NCBI GenBank assembly: GCA_965263045.1
Contig: CBDHGK010000041.1
Coordinates: 6,076,001-6,140,000 of the forward strand
Length of the DNA: 64,000 bases
Source of the DNA: G963664115 sp965263045
Lineage (GTDB): Bacteria; Acidobacteriota; Terriglobia; 20CM-2-55-15
Direction: 5' to 3'
Shown: in pieces, positions 43,335 to 52,666 of the stretch
How the letters are laid out: each line of letters begins with the position of its first letter
Position numbering within the stretch: the first letter of the stretch is position 1
Translations under genes and position numbers: made by a program
The notes under the pieces: model-generated
The model's database searches: none
Told to the model about the DNA's origin: nothing
Seen by the model: the letters and a program-made list of their open reading frames with translations, nothing else

Positions 43335-44192
43335 TCAATCCAGAATTCGATCTCCTCCGGCATAGATCACGAAGTTCTGCCCCCGGGCGAATCCCACCAG
43401 AGCCAGGTTGGCATCCCGCGCCAGATGAATCGCCAGTGATGTTGGAGCCGATACGGCCACCAGAATTGGAATTCCAGCCGAGACCGTTTTCTGCACCATT
43501 TCATAGCTCGCGCGGCTAGTGACCACGGCAAACCCTGTGCCCCGAGCAAGCTTTCCCCGATGCAGAGCGCCGATCAACTTGTCCAGGGCATTGTGACGCC
43601 CAACGTCTTCCCGCAGTCGCTGTATTCGCCCGTGCGGGTCGGCCCAGGCGGCGGCGTGGGTCGAACCGGTGAGTTCCTGCGTAGGCTGTTGCTGTTCCAG
43701 TTGGACCAGGGCTTGCCTGAGGGCCTGGGCGCTTATGGTGGTCGGACTCCTCAACCGGGCAAGCTTCGGGACAGCCTGCTCCAGAGTCTCGGCTCCGCAG
43801 ATGCCGCACCCGGTACGCCCGGTGAGATTGCGGCGCCTTTCCTTGAGCTTGCTCATACGCTCGTTGCTGATTTCGCATGCGATCTCCAATCCATGGTCGC
43901 GTGCGATCACCTCGCTGTCATAGAGCTCCTCAGTCGTCTGGATGATGCCTTCGCTCAGACTGAATCCCAGAGCGAAGTCCTCGAGATCCGCGGGCGAGGC
44001 CATCATCACCGCGTGAGAGACGCCGTTATAGCTGAGAGCGACGGCTGTCTCGACGGCCACACTGTCGTTCAGCCTTTCGGAATGTGAACCCCGGCGGCGG
44101 TCCACGCTGTATTGCGCAGCCTTTGCCATTTTCTCTTGCGCCACATTCTCTTCGCCACCGTCGTTGGGAGCGAGCTTGTGAGTTTCCCTCAT
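43335..44192 (-). CDS. fdhD: Formate dehydrogenase accessory sulfurtransferase FdhD
   Basis: 285 residues. The family core is ETAVALSYNGVSHAVMMASPADLEDFALGFSLSEGII, then RTGCGICGAET with the sulfur-carrying C129 and C132, and VGRHNALDKLIGALHRGK. FdhD transfers sulfur from IscS to the molybdenum bis-MGD cofactor of formate dehydrogenases. No formate dehydrogenase is in the window. Formate dehydrogenase is often a selenoprotein, which is of interest given the candidate selenoprotein at 59718-60191, but no link is shown. Confidence 0.93.
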   Translation of the reverse strand: MRETHKLAPNDGGEENVAQEKMAKAAQYSVDRRRGSHSERLNDSVAVETAVALSYNGVSHAVMMASPADLEDFALGFSLSEGIIQTTEELYDSEVIARDHGLEIACEISNERMSKLKERRRNLTGRTGCGICGAETLEQAVPKLARLRSPTTISAQALRQALVQLEQQQPTQELTGSTHAAAWADPHGRIQRLREDVGRHNALDKLIGALHRGKLARGTGFAVVTSRASYEMVQKTVSAGIPILVAVSAPTSLAIHLARDANLALVGFARGQNFVIYAGGDRILD

Positions 44193-44283
44193 CTGTCCTT
44201 CAGTAGCGTGTGCTGCCCACGATCAAACCTGTAGAATCCGTCCTTGGCCAGGATAGACTTTTTCCATGAAGCTCGACTCCGGC

Positions 44284-45297
44284 TCACGATGGGTTGCTCA
44301 ATACGATCTTGCCTGTCTGGCTGAAGTTCCCCATTAACTGGTGCGCCGCTACGGCATCATCGAGAGCACAGACCTGATGGATAACCGGTTGGGTCTCTTT
44401 CTCACTGATAAAATTCAGCATTGCACCAAATTCTTCCGGTGATCCCATCGTCGTGCCCTGGATGCGGATATGTCGAAAGAACAACTTCGCCATTTCCAGT
44501 CCGGCGGAGGCATTGCCGAGGGTTGCGCCGAAAAACACATACCTTCCACCACCATTGAGCGTGTCCAGAAGGGCGTTGATACCGTCGCCACCCGCACTGT
44601 CCACGATGACGTCAAAGCCGCCCGACAGCTCTCGAAGTTGTTTCGTGAATCCCTCTTCGCGGTAGTTTGCGCCCGCGGTGACACCCATTGCTTTCGCATG
44701 GTCTATCTTTCCCTGACTGCCGCTGGTGACATAAACTTCGGCCCCGAGACCCAGCGCCCACTGGATGGCGAAACTGGATACGCCGCTTCCGGCCGCGGTC
44801 ACAAGAACCTTCTGGCCAGGCTCCACTTCCCCATGAGTGATGACCCCACGCCAGGATGTGAGACCCGCCAGGGGAACCGCTGCTGCCTGGTGCCAGCTCA
44901 GGTGAGAGGGCTTGGCATACACGGTGCTTTCGGGAACACAAATATACTCTGCAAAGGTGCCCTGATCGGGCATTCCCAAAATGCGAAAATCGGGCCCGAA
45001 ACTGCGTGGGTTCGCGCCCCACCCCCGTGCCGGATACAACACAACTTCCCTGCCGATGACCGATCGGTCGCCGCCTTCACCGACAGCATCAACGATACCC
45101 GCTCCGTCGGAACCGGCAATGATGGGAAACTCCATACCGGGATACCGGCCGACGGTGATCCAGTAGTCGCGCCGGTTCAGTGCGGAGGCTTTGAGTTTGA
45201 CCCTCACCTCTGCCTGGCCGGGTTGAGGCGTATCCACTTCCTCGATTCTTAGATTTTCCGGACCGCCCTTTTCGTGCAGAACGACTGCCTTCATCAC
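44284..45297 (-). CDS. Medium-chain dehydrogenase/reductase, quinone-oxidoreductase-like
   Basis: 337 residues of the MDR superfamily: VVLHEKGGPENLRIEEVDTPQPG, ASALNRRDYWITVGRYPGMEFPIIAGSDGAGIVDAVGEG, and the nucleotide-binding VLVTAAGSGVSSFAIQWALGLGAEVYVTSGS. The structural zinc cysteines of alcohol dehydrogenases are absent, which points to a zinc-independent quinone or enoyl reductase. NADPH-dependent reduction of an alpha,beta-unsaturated carbonyl is the family expectation. It stands alone, with an amidohydrolase gene upstream. Confidence 0.87.
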   Translation of the reverse strand: MMKAVVLHEKGGPENLRIEEVDTPQPGQAEVRVKLKASALNRRDYWITVGRYPGMEFPIIAGSDGAGIVDAVGEGGDRSVIGREVVLYPARGWGANPRSFGPDFRILGMPDQGTFAEYICVPESTVYAKPSHLSWHQAAAVPLAGLTSWRGVITHGEVEPGQKVLVTAAGSGVSSFAIQWALGLGAEVYVTSGSQGKIDHAKAMGVTAGANYREEGFTKQLRELSGGFDVIVDSAGGDGINALLDTLNGGGRYVFFGATLGNASAGLEMAKLFFRHIRIQGTTMGSPEEFGAMLNFISEKETQPVIHQVCALDDAVAAHQLMGNFSQTGKIVLSNPS

Positions 45298-45384
45298 TTA
45301 CTCCCCGTGGTCATTTCCCGTGCTTGAATCTTTGAGTGCCCTACTTAGCAAATCGCTTGCTCCGCACACTCGCAGTTGGTCATC

Positions 45385-46746
45385 TCAGAAAACTTCAGGT
45401 GTGATTCCCGACATGAACTTCGCCCGCAGCACCGCGCGATCGACTTCCCCGCCCCGCAGATAGACCTGATCAATACGCCGGGTGTTGTCGATGTTGTCGA
45501 GTGGGTCGCCATCAAGCACCACGAAAGAAGCATTCTTGCCCTCCGCAATCATTCCAAGATCGTCCAGGCCGAGGATTCGGGCGTTCACGCTCGTAGCCGC
45601 CATAATCGCCTCCATGGGGCTGAGGCCGCAGGAAACCATGTCTCTCAGTTCGGTGTGTGCAGTCCAGGCGACGCTTGTGCCCGAGTCGGTTCCCATGCCG
45701 ATGATCATTCCGGCCTCGTGATGCTCGGCGAGGTTGCGGCACTGAAGCGCAAATTGGGAGTCCGGATCGGGTGGATCCGCAATCTCGAGACGCTGAATCT
45801 CGGCGCGCATGCGTTCGATTTCGAAGGGCGGCAACGTTTCCTCCAGCCAGGGCAGATCGGCCTCTATCAGCCTGTTTCCGGGAAGGTTCGGAATCGTCCA
45901 GACTGCGGGGTATTGTCGGACCAGCGCCAGGTATTCCTCGTCCACGTCCCGGTCGCGGACCGTGTGGGCGAAGCCGTCGATCCCAGCCCGAAGAAGATCT
46001 TTGGCATCGGCCAGGGCGCTCGTGGTTCCCAAATGGGAGACCACCCGCATCCCACGGGAATGCGCTTCGTCAATGATTGCCCGATAGACCGTGGGCTCGA
46101 CCTTGGGCACGGAGCCGCCCCGATCATCGACCCAGATTTTCACGAGTTCGACGCCGTGGCCGTCAAGCTCTTCGACCGCCGCCCGTCCCTCTTCAGGATT
46201 GATCGCACCCCGTGGAATGCCGAGGCGATAGCCGGCCTGTGGGCCCGCCATCGGTGTGGTCGCGATTCCGCGACCGGAAGTGAGGAATCGGGCTAGGTTC
46301 GGGATCACCCGGTCCCGTAACCCGAGGGCGAGCAATTCGTCAAACTCGAGGCCAAGGCTCATGGTGGCCGCGATGCCGTGGTAGGCTGTCCGCTCGAGAT
46401 GCTCCTCGAGGTTCGCCCGCGTGTAGTTGTCCTTGCTGTCTGTGCCGTCTTTGATATTGGTGAGACCAATGTGCTGGTGCGCATCGATCAACGCAGGGAT
46501 CACGATCTTGCCAGACAGGCTGACACGGATCGCGCCTTCGGGCGGGGCGAGCTCTCCCCGTCGCCCCACCCAGGCGAAGGTGTCACCGTCGACAAGGAAG
46601 GCCGAATCTTCGATCGGTGCACTTCCGTCCCCAACGATCAATCGGGCCCCTTCGAACCACAGCGCGCCGCCGGACGCTTGCGGGGCATCCTCCGCAGGCG
46701 AGCAGGCAACGACACAGAAGAAAAGCAGGCAGGCGCAGCGTGACAT
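45385..46746 (-). CDS. Amidohydrolase-family lipoprotein (imidazolonepropionase/prolidase-like)
   Basis: 453 residues from the ATG at 46746, with GGAGGGAG just upstream. The lipobox is CVVAC (residues 11-15). The metal-dependent amidohydrolase layout is clear: ALIDAHQHIGL (first two histidines), RGMRVVSHLGTT, GIDGFAHTVRD and GMGTDSGTSVAWTAH (catalytic Asp). The C-terminal sandwich carries GKNASFVVLDGDPLDNIDNTRRIDQVYLRG. Such enzymes open cyclic amides, peptides or toxins outside or in the periplasm; the substrate is unknown. It was probably exported and anchored to a membrane. Confidence 0.85.
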   Translation of the reverse strand: MSRCACLLFFCVVACSPAEDAPQASGGALWFEGARLIVGDGSAPIEDSAFLVDGDTFAWVGRRGELAPPEGAIRVSLSGKIVIPALIDAHQHIGLTNIKDGTDSKDNYTRANLEEHLERTAYHGIAATMSLGLEFDELLALGLRDRVIPNLARFLTSGRGIATTPMAGPQAGYRLGIPRGAINPEEGRAAVEELDGHGVELVKIWVDDRGGSVPKVEPTVYRAIIDEAHSRGMRVVSHLGTTSALADAKDLLRAGIDGFAHTVRDRDVDEEYLALVRQYPAVWTIPNLPGNRLIEADLPWLEETLPPFEIERMRAEIQRLEIADPPDPDSQFALQCRNLAEHHEAGMIIGMGTDSGTSVAWTAHTELRDMVSCGLSPMEAIMAATSVNARILGLDDLGMIAEGKNASFVVLDGDPLDNIDNTRRIDQVYLRGGEVDRAVLRAKFMSGITPEVF

Positions 46747-46923
46747 CGCTCCCTCCGGAACATTAAGGAAATTATTGAACGGTCGTACCGGTGTCTTCCG
46801 CAGTGAACCAGAAAGAGCTCGAAGATACAAGAAGGGGGGTTTGGCTACAGCCAGAAGTTCCGGTCAAAGGGTCCGGTCCCCACGAGCGGAGGAAGCTGCA
46901 ACAGGCATGCCCGAAGTTGAGCG

Positions 46924-47313
46924 CTACGGTTGAGCGTCCAGACCAACCGCGACGACCATTTCTTTCCTTAGCGACTGCAATCGGGGGTCCGGCTCCCGCC
47001 ATCCACCCGGCACTGTGTGCCAGGTGGTTTCGTTAGAGGCATAAACCAAGTCTCTGGCATCGCTATGTGAGAGCCCCAGCGCCTCGGCAGCTTCCATCCA
47101 CATCGTGTCGGGATACACATTCGCTGTCCGTATGTAGCAAACCGCCCCGATTGGTTCAAACACGACGCCCTCGGGACCTTCTCTGCCGGTGCCCCGGATC
47201 CACAAACGCGATTGAGATCTCAGTTCCGATCCGTAACCCGTATCCGGTTCAATTTTCCACTCGAACAGATGCTGCACTCTTGCCAGTTCACTTATGAGCT
47301 CCGAGGAAGTCAT
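46924..47313 (-). CDS. Hypothetical protein, 129 aa
   Basis: 129 residues from the ATG at 47313 (an upstream TTG at 47325 is the alternative). It begins MTSSELISELARVQHLFEWK and contains WIRGTGREGPEGVVFEPIGAVCYIRTANVYP and LGLSHSDARDLVYASNETTWHTVPGG. No family or catalytic motif is recognised, and no membrane segment is present. It is a single gene with about 175 bp on one side and 336 bp on the other. Composition and length support a real gene; its function is unknown. Confidence 0.55.
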   Translation of the reverse strand: MTSSELISELARVQHLFEWKIEPDTGYGSELRSQSRLWIRGTGREGPEGVVFEPIGAVCYIRTANVYPDTMWMEAAEALGLSHSDARDLVYASNETTWHTVPGGWREPDPRLQSLRKEMVVAVGLDAQP

Positions 47314-47649
47314 CACGTTTTCCAATTATTACAGTTTCTTTGGGAATCGCCCGAAAGTTTTTAAATTTCCAGGGCCCCGCCGTCTGACATCCTACTGTGC
47401 TGCTGACCGCTCGCCGAAAATTTGATCGCTCAAAACAAAAAAAGCCTTCAGGACATACGCCGCCCCCGAAGACTTCATCGTCAACACAAACGATACGCCG
47501 TTGTATCTTTGTGGTACTCATTATCTGCACATATCCTTGGGTGTCAACCACTAAGAAGGGTGTCAACCACTAAGAAGTACCGGTAGTGGTCAATCGTCCT
47601 GTTCCCAAGTCCGAAAACGAATCCGATCCCCGGCTGCAAGAATCCAGGA
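47314..47649. other. Intergenic region with a 19-bp tandem duplication
   Basis: No gene is credible here. The unit GGTGTCAACCACTAAGAAG occurs twice in direct succession, 47540-47558 and 47559-47577, each copy containing a stop in several frames. It lies between the hypothetical gene and the end of the amidase gene. Its meaning is unclear; a replication slip is the simplest explanation. Confidence 0.55.
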
Positions 47650-49275
47650 CTACGGCTGCACCGGAAGCGACGGTGTGGTGGCCGGAGGCTTTCGATGATT
47701 CGTCGCCTGCTCGTACGCATAGGCCAGCCGGATCATGGTGCCTTCGTCGTACGGCCTTCCCATAAACGTAATCCCAGCGGGGAGGTCGTCTGCGGTAAAG
47801 CCAGCTGGAACCACGATGGCGGGAACAAATACGAGAAAGGTATTCAAATACGGAACGCCCTTCGTATTCACATACGGCGGATTGATACCGTTCTCGATCA
47901 GCGTCGGTTGATGTTCCACAGCCTTGTAGACAATTGCGTCCAGTTCATTGTCCGCCATGACTTTCAGGAAATTGGTCATCAGTTTCTCGCGCGCCACCAC
48001 GGACCGGCCATGCGTTTCCGCATCCGTGAAGGCCGTGAGACGGTTCCGGGCATAGCGAAAGACTCTGGGGAAGTCGGCCGACTGAGTCATTTCCTCAAGA
48101 GATGCGAATGGTGGATCGGCGCTTTTCCCAAAGAACAACCTGAACGCTTCCGCAGTTATTTCCGTGGAATTCGAAGCTTGCACCGCCAGCGACTCCTGCA
48201 GTTCCGGTATGACAATGGGATCCACAACCTCGGCCCCCGCGGCTTGCAGCTCTCCGATAGCCCGGTTAAAAATCGGGGTAATCTTTGCGAAGTCTTCCGA
48301 GCCGGGTTCCGAATCCCGGCCCATCGACTCCCGCAGAACACCGATGCGCGCCCCTCGCAAACCCTCACGGTCGAGGAATTCGGTATAGCTGTCAGGCACC
48401 TGGCCAACGCCCCTGGCCGTCACCGGGTCTTCCGGATCGTACCCAACCATTGCGTCCAGAAGCTTGGCCAGATCGGTCACCGTACGAGCCATCGGGCCGA
48501 GCGATCCGTTGAGCTGTGGCCAACCGTCAAACACTCCGGTTCGGCTGACCAGGCCGGCCGTAGGCCTCATGCCGACAATGGAGTTCCAGGTCGAGGGCCG
48601 GCGAACCGATGCAAAGCCCTCCTGGCCCACGGCCACGGTCGCGAAGTTCGCTGCGACGCCTGCCCCGGATCCCCCTGACGAACCGCCCGCCGTGCGATCA
48701 AGCCCATAGGGATTTCGAGTCGAGCCAAACAGCGATCCATGCGTATCGCCCCCACCCAGTTCTCCCAGAGTAGCCTTCCCCAGGATGATTGCTCCGGCCG
48801 CTCTGAGCTGTTCAATCACGAACGCGTCTCCGTCGGGGTAGTAGTCTTCGAAGAGAATCGAGCCCAGCGTCGTCCGCATCCCGGCGGCATTCATCTGATC
48901 CTTCAGAATCACCGGTATACCGTGCAATGGACCAACGAAGCCGGATGTTTCAAACGCAGCATCCAAGCGATCCGCTTCCGGGAGGGCCGCAGAATTGATC
49001 GAAATGATCGCATTGATGCCCGGACCCTGTTTGTCGTAGGCCTCGATCCGGTCCAGATAGAGTTGGACCAACTGACGCGCGGTCAGCTGTCTGGCGGTGT
49101 AGGCTTGGTGAATATCCTCCATCGTAGCCTCCACGACCTCGAACGGCTCATTCTGTCCTTCCGCGCTCCGGGGCCCGAGCGACATCAAAGAGAGCGGACC
49201 CAGAACGATAACCAGAACCACGATCAACTCCAGAGGCCTGGAATGCAGTTGTCGGCCGATCCAGCGATGCAACAT
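47650..49275 (-). CDS. Amidase-signature-family enzyme, exported
   Basis: 541 residues from the ATG at 49275, preceded by AAAGGAGAATT; a hydrophobic N-terminus (LELIVVLVIVLGPLSLMSLG) suggests membrane anchoring or export. The amidase triad is present: Lys in PVILKDQMNAAG, the cis-Ser in AGGSSGGSGAGVAANFATVAVG and the nucleophile in the following FASVRRPSTWNSIVGMRPTAG. The nucleophile block reads GQEGFASVRRPS instead of the usual GTDTGGSIRxP, a moderate divergence. It should hydrolyse small or aryl amides. The C-terminal FMGRPYDEGTMIRLAYAYEQAT is standard. A second amidase C-terminus lies at the right window edge. Confidence 0.9.
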   Translation of the reverse strand: MLHRWIGRQLHSRPLELIVVLVIVLGPLSLMSLGPRSAEGQNEPFEVVEATMEDIHQAYTARQLTARQLVQLYLDRIEAYDKQGPGINAIISINSAALPEADRLDAAFETSGFVGPLHGIPVILKDQMNAAGMRTTLGSILFEDYYPDGDAFVIEQLRAAGAIILGKATLGELGGGDTHGSLFGSTRNPYGLDRTAGGSSGGSGAGVAANFATVAVGQEGFASVRRPSTWNSIVGMRPTAGLVSRTGVFDGWPQLNGSLGPMARTVTDLAKLLDAMVGYDPEDPVTARGVGQVPDSYTEFLDREGLRGARIGVLRESMGRDSEPGSEDFAKITPIFNRAIGELQAAGAEVVDPIVIPELQESLAVQASNSTEITAEAFRLFFGKSADPPFASLEEMTQSADFPRVFRYARNRLTAFTDAETHGRSVVAREKLMTNFLKVMADNELDAIVYKAVEHQPTLIENGINPPYVNTKGVPYLNTFLVFVPAIVVPAGFTADDLPAGITFMGRPYDEGTMIRLAYAYEQATNHRKPPATTPSLPVQP

Positions 49276-49612
49276 CAAATTCTCCTTTTCGCGTGGCGGG
49301 GCAGTGTGTCTCTGTCTTCTTAAACAAGTCCGGCTGCTATAAGTTGTCCGATCAGTTCGGACAGAGGACCCGTACCGCCAATCCACTGTTTAGCAAGTTA
49401 TACCATTCCACTCCAAGCGTTTTCGAACCTGCGTCGAGCCGACATTGTCTGGTCAGAAGCTCATTGGGCAGTCTGGCGGGATGAAGACCCGACGTCGATG
49501 TCGGGCGCGTTGCTTGTGAGCTGACATCATCGGCCACGCGATCTGAGTCAATCCGTGACCCGGCGGCCCCCGGGATTCCCGATTGAATCTGCCTACCGAT
49601 ATACTCATCGCC
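49276..49612. other. Promoter-side intergenic region of the amidase gene
   Basis: No gene is supported. A small perfect hairpin, GTCCGA-TCAGT-TCGGAC, at about 49346-49362 lies some 70 bp upstream of the amidase start and could be an operator. No convincing -35/-10 pair was identified. Confidence 0.4.
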
Positions 49613-49849
49613 ATGCCCCGGACCCATCCCGATTTCGAACGCATTCGAGCCGATCTCGCGTGGATCAGCCTGCCGACCGATTCCACCCGCTGTGGCTGCC
49701 AGGATAAACGCTGTGCCCAGCGTGAAGGCCACATGCGGGGCGAATGTTCCAGGACCCCGCTGACGCAGATCTGGACCCATCGTTCTGTGTTTCTGTGTGG
49801 GCAATGCAGGGAGTATTACTTTGGTGGGACCGAGGATGGGCTGTCGTAG
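49613..49849 (+). CDS. Possible small Cys-rich protein, 78 aa
   Basis: From the ATG at 49613 the frame reads MPRTHPDFERIRADLAWISL, then RCGCQDKRCAQREGHMRGEC and FLCGQCREYYFG. Six cysteines in CxC, single and CxxC spacing suggest a zinc-binding fold. A TTG 30 bp upstream would add ten residues. No family is recognised. The opposite strand is open too, but with less protein-like composition. The call rests on cysteine spacing only. Confidence 0.35.
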   Translation: MPRTHPDFERIRADLAWISLPTDSTRCGCQDKRCAQREGHMRGECSRTPLTQIWTHRSVFLCGQCREYYFGGTEDGLS

Positions 49850-50053
49850 GGTTCACCGACGCCTCTCTAACAACCGCGGTTCACCTGTGTCGGCAAGGGA
49901 GCGCTGGCTCCCAACGGATAAGGACTCCGCGCTCGCGGAAAGCTGTCGCAACAACGGCATGACGATCTGTCGACCTGCTTGAGTAGATCTGGCGGATGCA
50001 CCGTGACCGACCCGACAGGGGCCCTGCCGGGCCTTAGCCGCCAGCCGGGACCG
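49850..50053. other. Short empty stretch before the SMP-30-type gene end
   Basis: Nothing gene-like is visible. It separates the possible Cys-rich ORF (plus) and the 3' end of the first SMP-30-type gene (minus). Confidence 0.4.
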
Positions 50054-50989
50054 CTACTTGGCGCGGCCCTTGAAACCTTCCGCAAGCATCGAAATCCTGT
50101 ACATCGACCGTGCGTCCCCGCCGGGAAGATCATTGCCGCGACCGATCACGTAAAGCGTCTTTTTGTCCGGGCCGGCAAAGGCAAGGGTCGTCGTCGGACG
50201 GGGTATGGGAATCAATCCCAGGTACGCTCCCTGGGGGGAAAAGACCTGAATGCCCGAATCGCCGGCGACGTAGAGTCGTCCGGTACCGTCGACGGCCAAT
50301 CCATCCTGCCCGCCTTCGGGCTTCACGAACGGCCGGCGGTTTCCGATGCCCCCGTCGGGGGCAACGTCGTAGGCCAGGATGCCGGCCTCTCTGTTGGTCA
50401 CGTAGAGCGTGCGTTCATCGGGACTCAGCGTGATGCCGTTGGCGCCGTCGATGTCGCCGGCAACGCGTGTGAGTTCACCGCCGGCATCGAGGTAGTAGAC
50501 TGAGGATCTGCGGCCCTCGGTGAAATACACACCGCCTTTCTGGTCTGCAATGATATCGCTCAGCCGCTCCAGGGGCTGGCCTTCGTAGGAGTCGGCCAGG
50601 ACTCGGCGCTGCGGAGCGAGGACCCGCACCTGTGGGTTTCTTCTCTCGACCGATATCAGACGGCCCATCGCGTCGAATGCAAACCCACCGGCTTCGTTCG
50701 TATCTTCCAGGTACAGGGTAACCGTACCGTCCGCACTGAACCGGCTGACCCGATCCGCCCGCTGCTCGGGCAGCAGCAGCGTCCCGTCGGGTTCGCTGAT
50801 CAGCCCATCGGCGGCCCGCAATCCTTTCCACACATGTTCGACGGGCGTTCCCGCTGCGACGACGCCCGGAATGCTGTCGGTCGTGACCGCTCTCTCTGCC
50901 TGCGGCCCCTGCCCCGCATTCGCCGGAGCGAACAGCAGCATCGTGCCCAATACACACCCGACAATCGTGAATACTGTTTTGATTCTCAT
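50054..50989 (-). CDS. SMP-30/gluconolactonase-like beta-propeller protein, exported
   Basis: 311 residues from the ATG at 50989, which has GGAGAAATT upstream and starts a signal peptide (MRIKTVFTIVGCVLGTMLLFAPANA). The body matches the SMP-30/gluconolaconase/LRE-like family: ADGLISEPDGTLLLPEQRADRVSRFSADGTVT, AMGRLISVERRNPQVRVL, PLERLSDIIADQKGGVYFTEGRRSSVYYLD, GANGITLSPDERTLYVTNREAGI and GQDGLAVDGTGRLYVAGDSGIQVF. Family members hydrolyse lactones with a single divalent metal; the usual Glu, Asn and Asp ligands are plausibly E41-region, N and D in these motifs. It sits 145 bp downstream of a paralogue. Confidence 0.88.
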   Translation of the reverse strand: MRIKTVFTIVGCVLGTMLLFAPANAGQGPQAERAVTTDSIPGVVAAGTPVEHVWKGLRAADGLISEPDGTLLLPEQRADRVSRFSADGTVTLYLEDTNEAGGFAFDAMGRLISVERRNPQVRVLAPQRRVLADSYEGQPLERLSDIIADQKGGVYFTEGRRSSVYYLDAGGELTRVAGDIDGANGITLSPDERTLYVTNREAGILAYDVAPDGGIGNRRPFVKPEGGQDGLAVDGTGRLYVAGDSGIQVFSPQGAYLGLIPIPRPTTTLAFAGPDKKTLYVIGRGNDLPGGDARSMYRISMLAEGFKGRAK

Positions 50990-51133
50990 AATTTCTCCAA
51001 TCCCGCTCGGGCGGGATAAACTTCGTCGGCGTAGGGGAATCGATGCAGTCGAATATGCAGACGGATGGCTGACCATTGATCGATCTGCTGTCACTCGATA
51101 GACATTCTCCCCCGAGTCTGCGGCAGACGCACT

Positions 51134-52147
51134 CTACTTCGCGCGGCCCGGAAACCCTTCGGCAAGCATCGACAATTTGTAAATCGTTTTCGAATTGTTG
51201 CGGACGCCCTCAGGGGTTTCGAAATCGCGTTCTCTGAAGACGTCGACGGCCCGACTTCCGACAATGTAGAGTGTCTTTTTTTCTGGTCCCGCAAATGCAA
51301 CGGATATAGGACGCCGCGGCGTGGGAATCATTCCAAGATGTTGTCCTTCCCGGCCGAGGACATGGACACCGAGGTTCCCGGTCACATAGACACGGCCTGC
51401 GGCATCGATCGTCATCCCGTCACCACCGTCATCGCCATTGAGTGTCCCGAAATCCCTCCGGTTGAGAGCCGACCCATCCGCTTGCACATCGAAAGCCACG
51501 ACGACGTTTCGGTTGGTCACATACAGGGTCTGTTCGTCCCTGCTGAGCGTAATACCGTTCGTACGGATGTCCCCTGCCTCGGCCACGGTGATCACCTCAC
51601 CGTCCGGACTGGCGTAGTAGGCGCCCCCGACCGTAAAGTACGCGCCACCTTTCCGATCGACAACCAGATCGTTGAGCCGCCCGAACGTCTCGCCGTTCGA
51701 AAACCTGTCCGCCCGGACCTCGTAGGCCGGAGCCAGCACGCTCAGAGTCGGCGCGACGCTGCACTCGATTTCAGCCGGACGCCCCGGATCCGTGCAGCCC
51801 CGCTGTACGGCCAGCAGACGGCCCTCGGAGTCGATGGCGAGCGACCCGGGGTGACCGGCATTCTCGAGGTAAACTGAAGTGCTGTCGTCAGGCGCAAGTC
51901 TGCGCACCCGGTTGGGCTGTTCCTGGGCAAACAGGACGCTGCCGTCGGGTGCACCGATAATTCCGTCGGCATTGTCATAGCCGTCCCAGACCAGCCGCCA
52001 CTCGGCCCCGGCCGCAACAACTCCCGCTATGGATCGGACCACCCATTCCCTTTCGCCGGGTCGCACGTGTTGTGCCTCTGCATGGGTCCGGGCGAAAGCG
52101 GCTCCGACCAGGAACAATGCGAGGGCAACGACAGTGCTCGCTTTCAT
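51134..52147 (-). CDS. SMP-30/gluconolactonase-like beta-propeller protein, exported (paralogue)
   Basis: 337 residues with signal peptide MKASTVVALALFLVGAAFARTHA. It shares the plan and many phrases of its downstream neighbour: RSIAGVVAAGAEWRLVWDGYDNADGIIGAPDGSVLFAQEQPNRVRRL, FGRLNDLVVDRKGGAYFTVGG, TNGITLSRDEQTLYVTNRNVVVAFD and GGDGMTIDAAGRVYVTGNLGVHVLG. The two genes, 145 bp apart in one direction, arose by local duplication; this copy has a longer insert around residues 120-150 (CTDPGRPAEIECSVAPTLS). A role in opening lactones or in quenching lactone signals is family knowledge only. Confidence 0.88.
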   Translation of the reverse strand: MKASTVVALALFLVGAAFARTHAEAQHVRPGEREWVVRSIAGVVAAGAEWRLVWDGYDNADGIIGAPDGSVLFAQEQPNRVRRLAPDDSTSVYLENAGHPGSLAIDSEGRLLAVQRGCTDPGRPAEIECSVAPTLSVLAPAYEVRADRFSNGETFGRLNDLVVDRKGGAYFTVGGAYYASPDGEVITVAEAGDIRTNGITLSRDEQTLYVTNRNVVVAFDVQADGSALNRRDFGTLNGDDGGDGMTIDAAGRVYVTGNLGVHVLGREGQHLGMIPTPRRPISVAFAGPEKKTLYIVGSRAVDVFRERDFETPEGVRNNSKTIYKLSMLAEGFPGRAK

Positions 52148-52666
52148 ATCCTCTCCCCATTGCAGCCTGCGAAAACGTGCGGGACGGGAGACGAATCATG
52201 ACCCGACGCCTGATCGCTGGCAAGATTCCCGGTGAACATCATCAGCCTCGCGCCCTGGAGCGTCAAGAGGTTTCGCCCGATCTGAGCACCGTACGACCCA
52301 ACGCCGCACAGCGGTACGATATCCCGTATCCGGCTCCGTGAAGAATCGGATTCAGTCATTCGATCAGACGCCCTGGCCGAACGAGGGACAACCCGAGTGA
52401 TCTTCCCGATGGCGGGGCCACCCGGAAATACCGGCCTGACCAGACGGCACGAAATCCGTACCGGACATCCCGTTGTGAGTCGACGCCGACCGAACAATGA
52501 ACCGTCGGGGGAAGCAGGTGGCCCGGTCGCACAACGACAGACGCACTGGTCAGAATTCTCAAATATGGGCCGGGCACCGGAGGTACGGCCGGCACTTAGA
52601 CAAATAGCTGTCGTCTGGTTAGAATCCATGCAGTCTTTAGAATCTGGACGCCCGTTGGTGGAAACC
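52148..52666. other. Divergent regulatory region between SMP-30 pair and receptor operon
   Basis: Roughly 520 bp with no believable gene; the reading frame of the receptor stays open back to 52397 but lacks a ribosome site and would precede the promoter. The only clear signal is the promoter at 52597-52625. The minus-strand promoter for the SMP-30-type gene was not recognised. Confidence 0.6.
52597..52625 (+). promoter_or_regulatory. Near-consensus sigma70 promoter of the receptor/radical-SAM operon
   Basis: TAGACA (52597-52602), 17 bp, TAGAAT (52620-52625); each box matches the consensus at five of six bases. Transcription would begin near 52632, which is after the ATG at 52628 but before the ATG at 52667, so it decides the start codon of the receptor gene in favour of 52667. 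Confidence 0.6.

Noticed and set aside
47288..47566. 92-aa minus-strand ORF in the intergenic region
   Set aside because: It overlaps the start of the hypothetical gene, includes the tandem duplication and has no ribosome site.
52397..52666. 90-residue N-terminal extension of the receptor frame
   Set aside because: It would begin before the promoter at 52597-52625 and lacks a ribosome site; the signal peptide starts at 52667.
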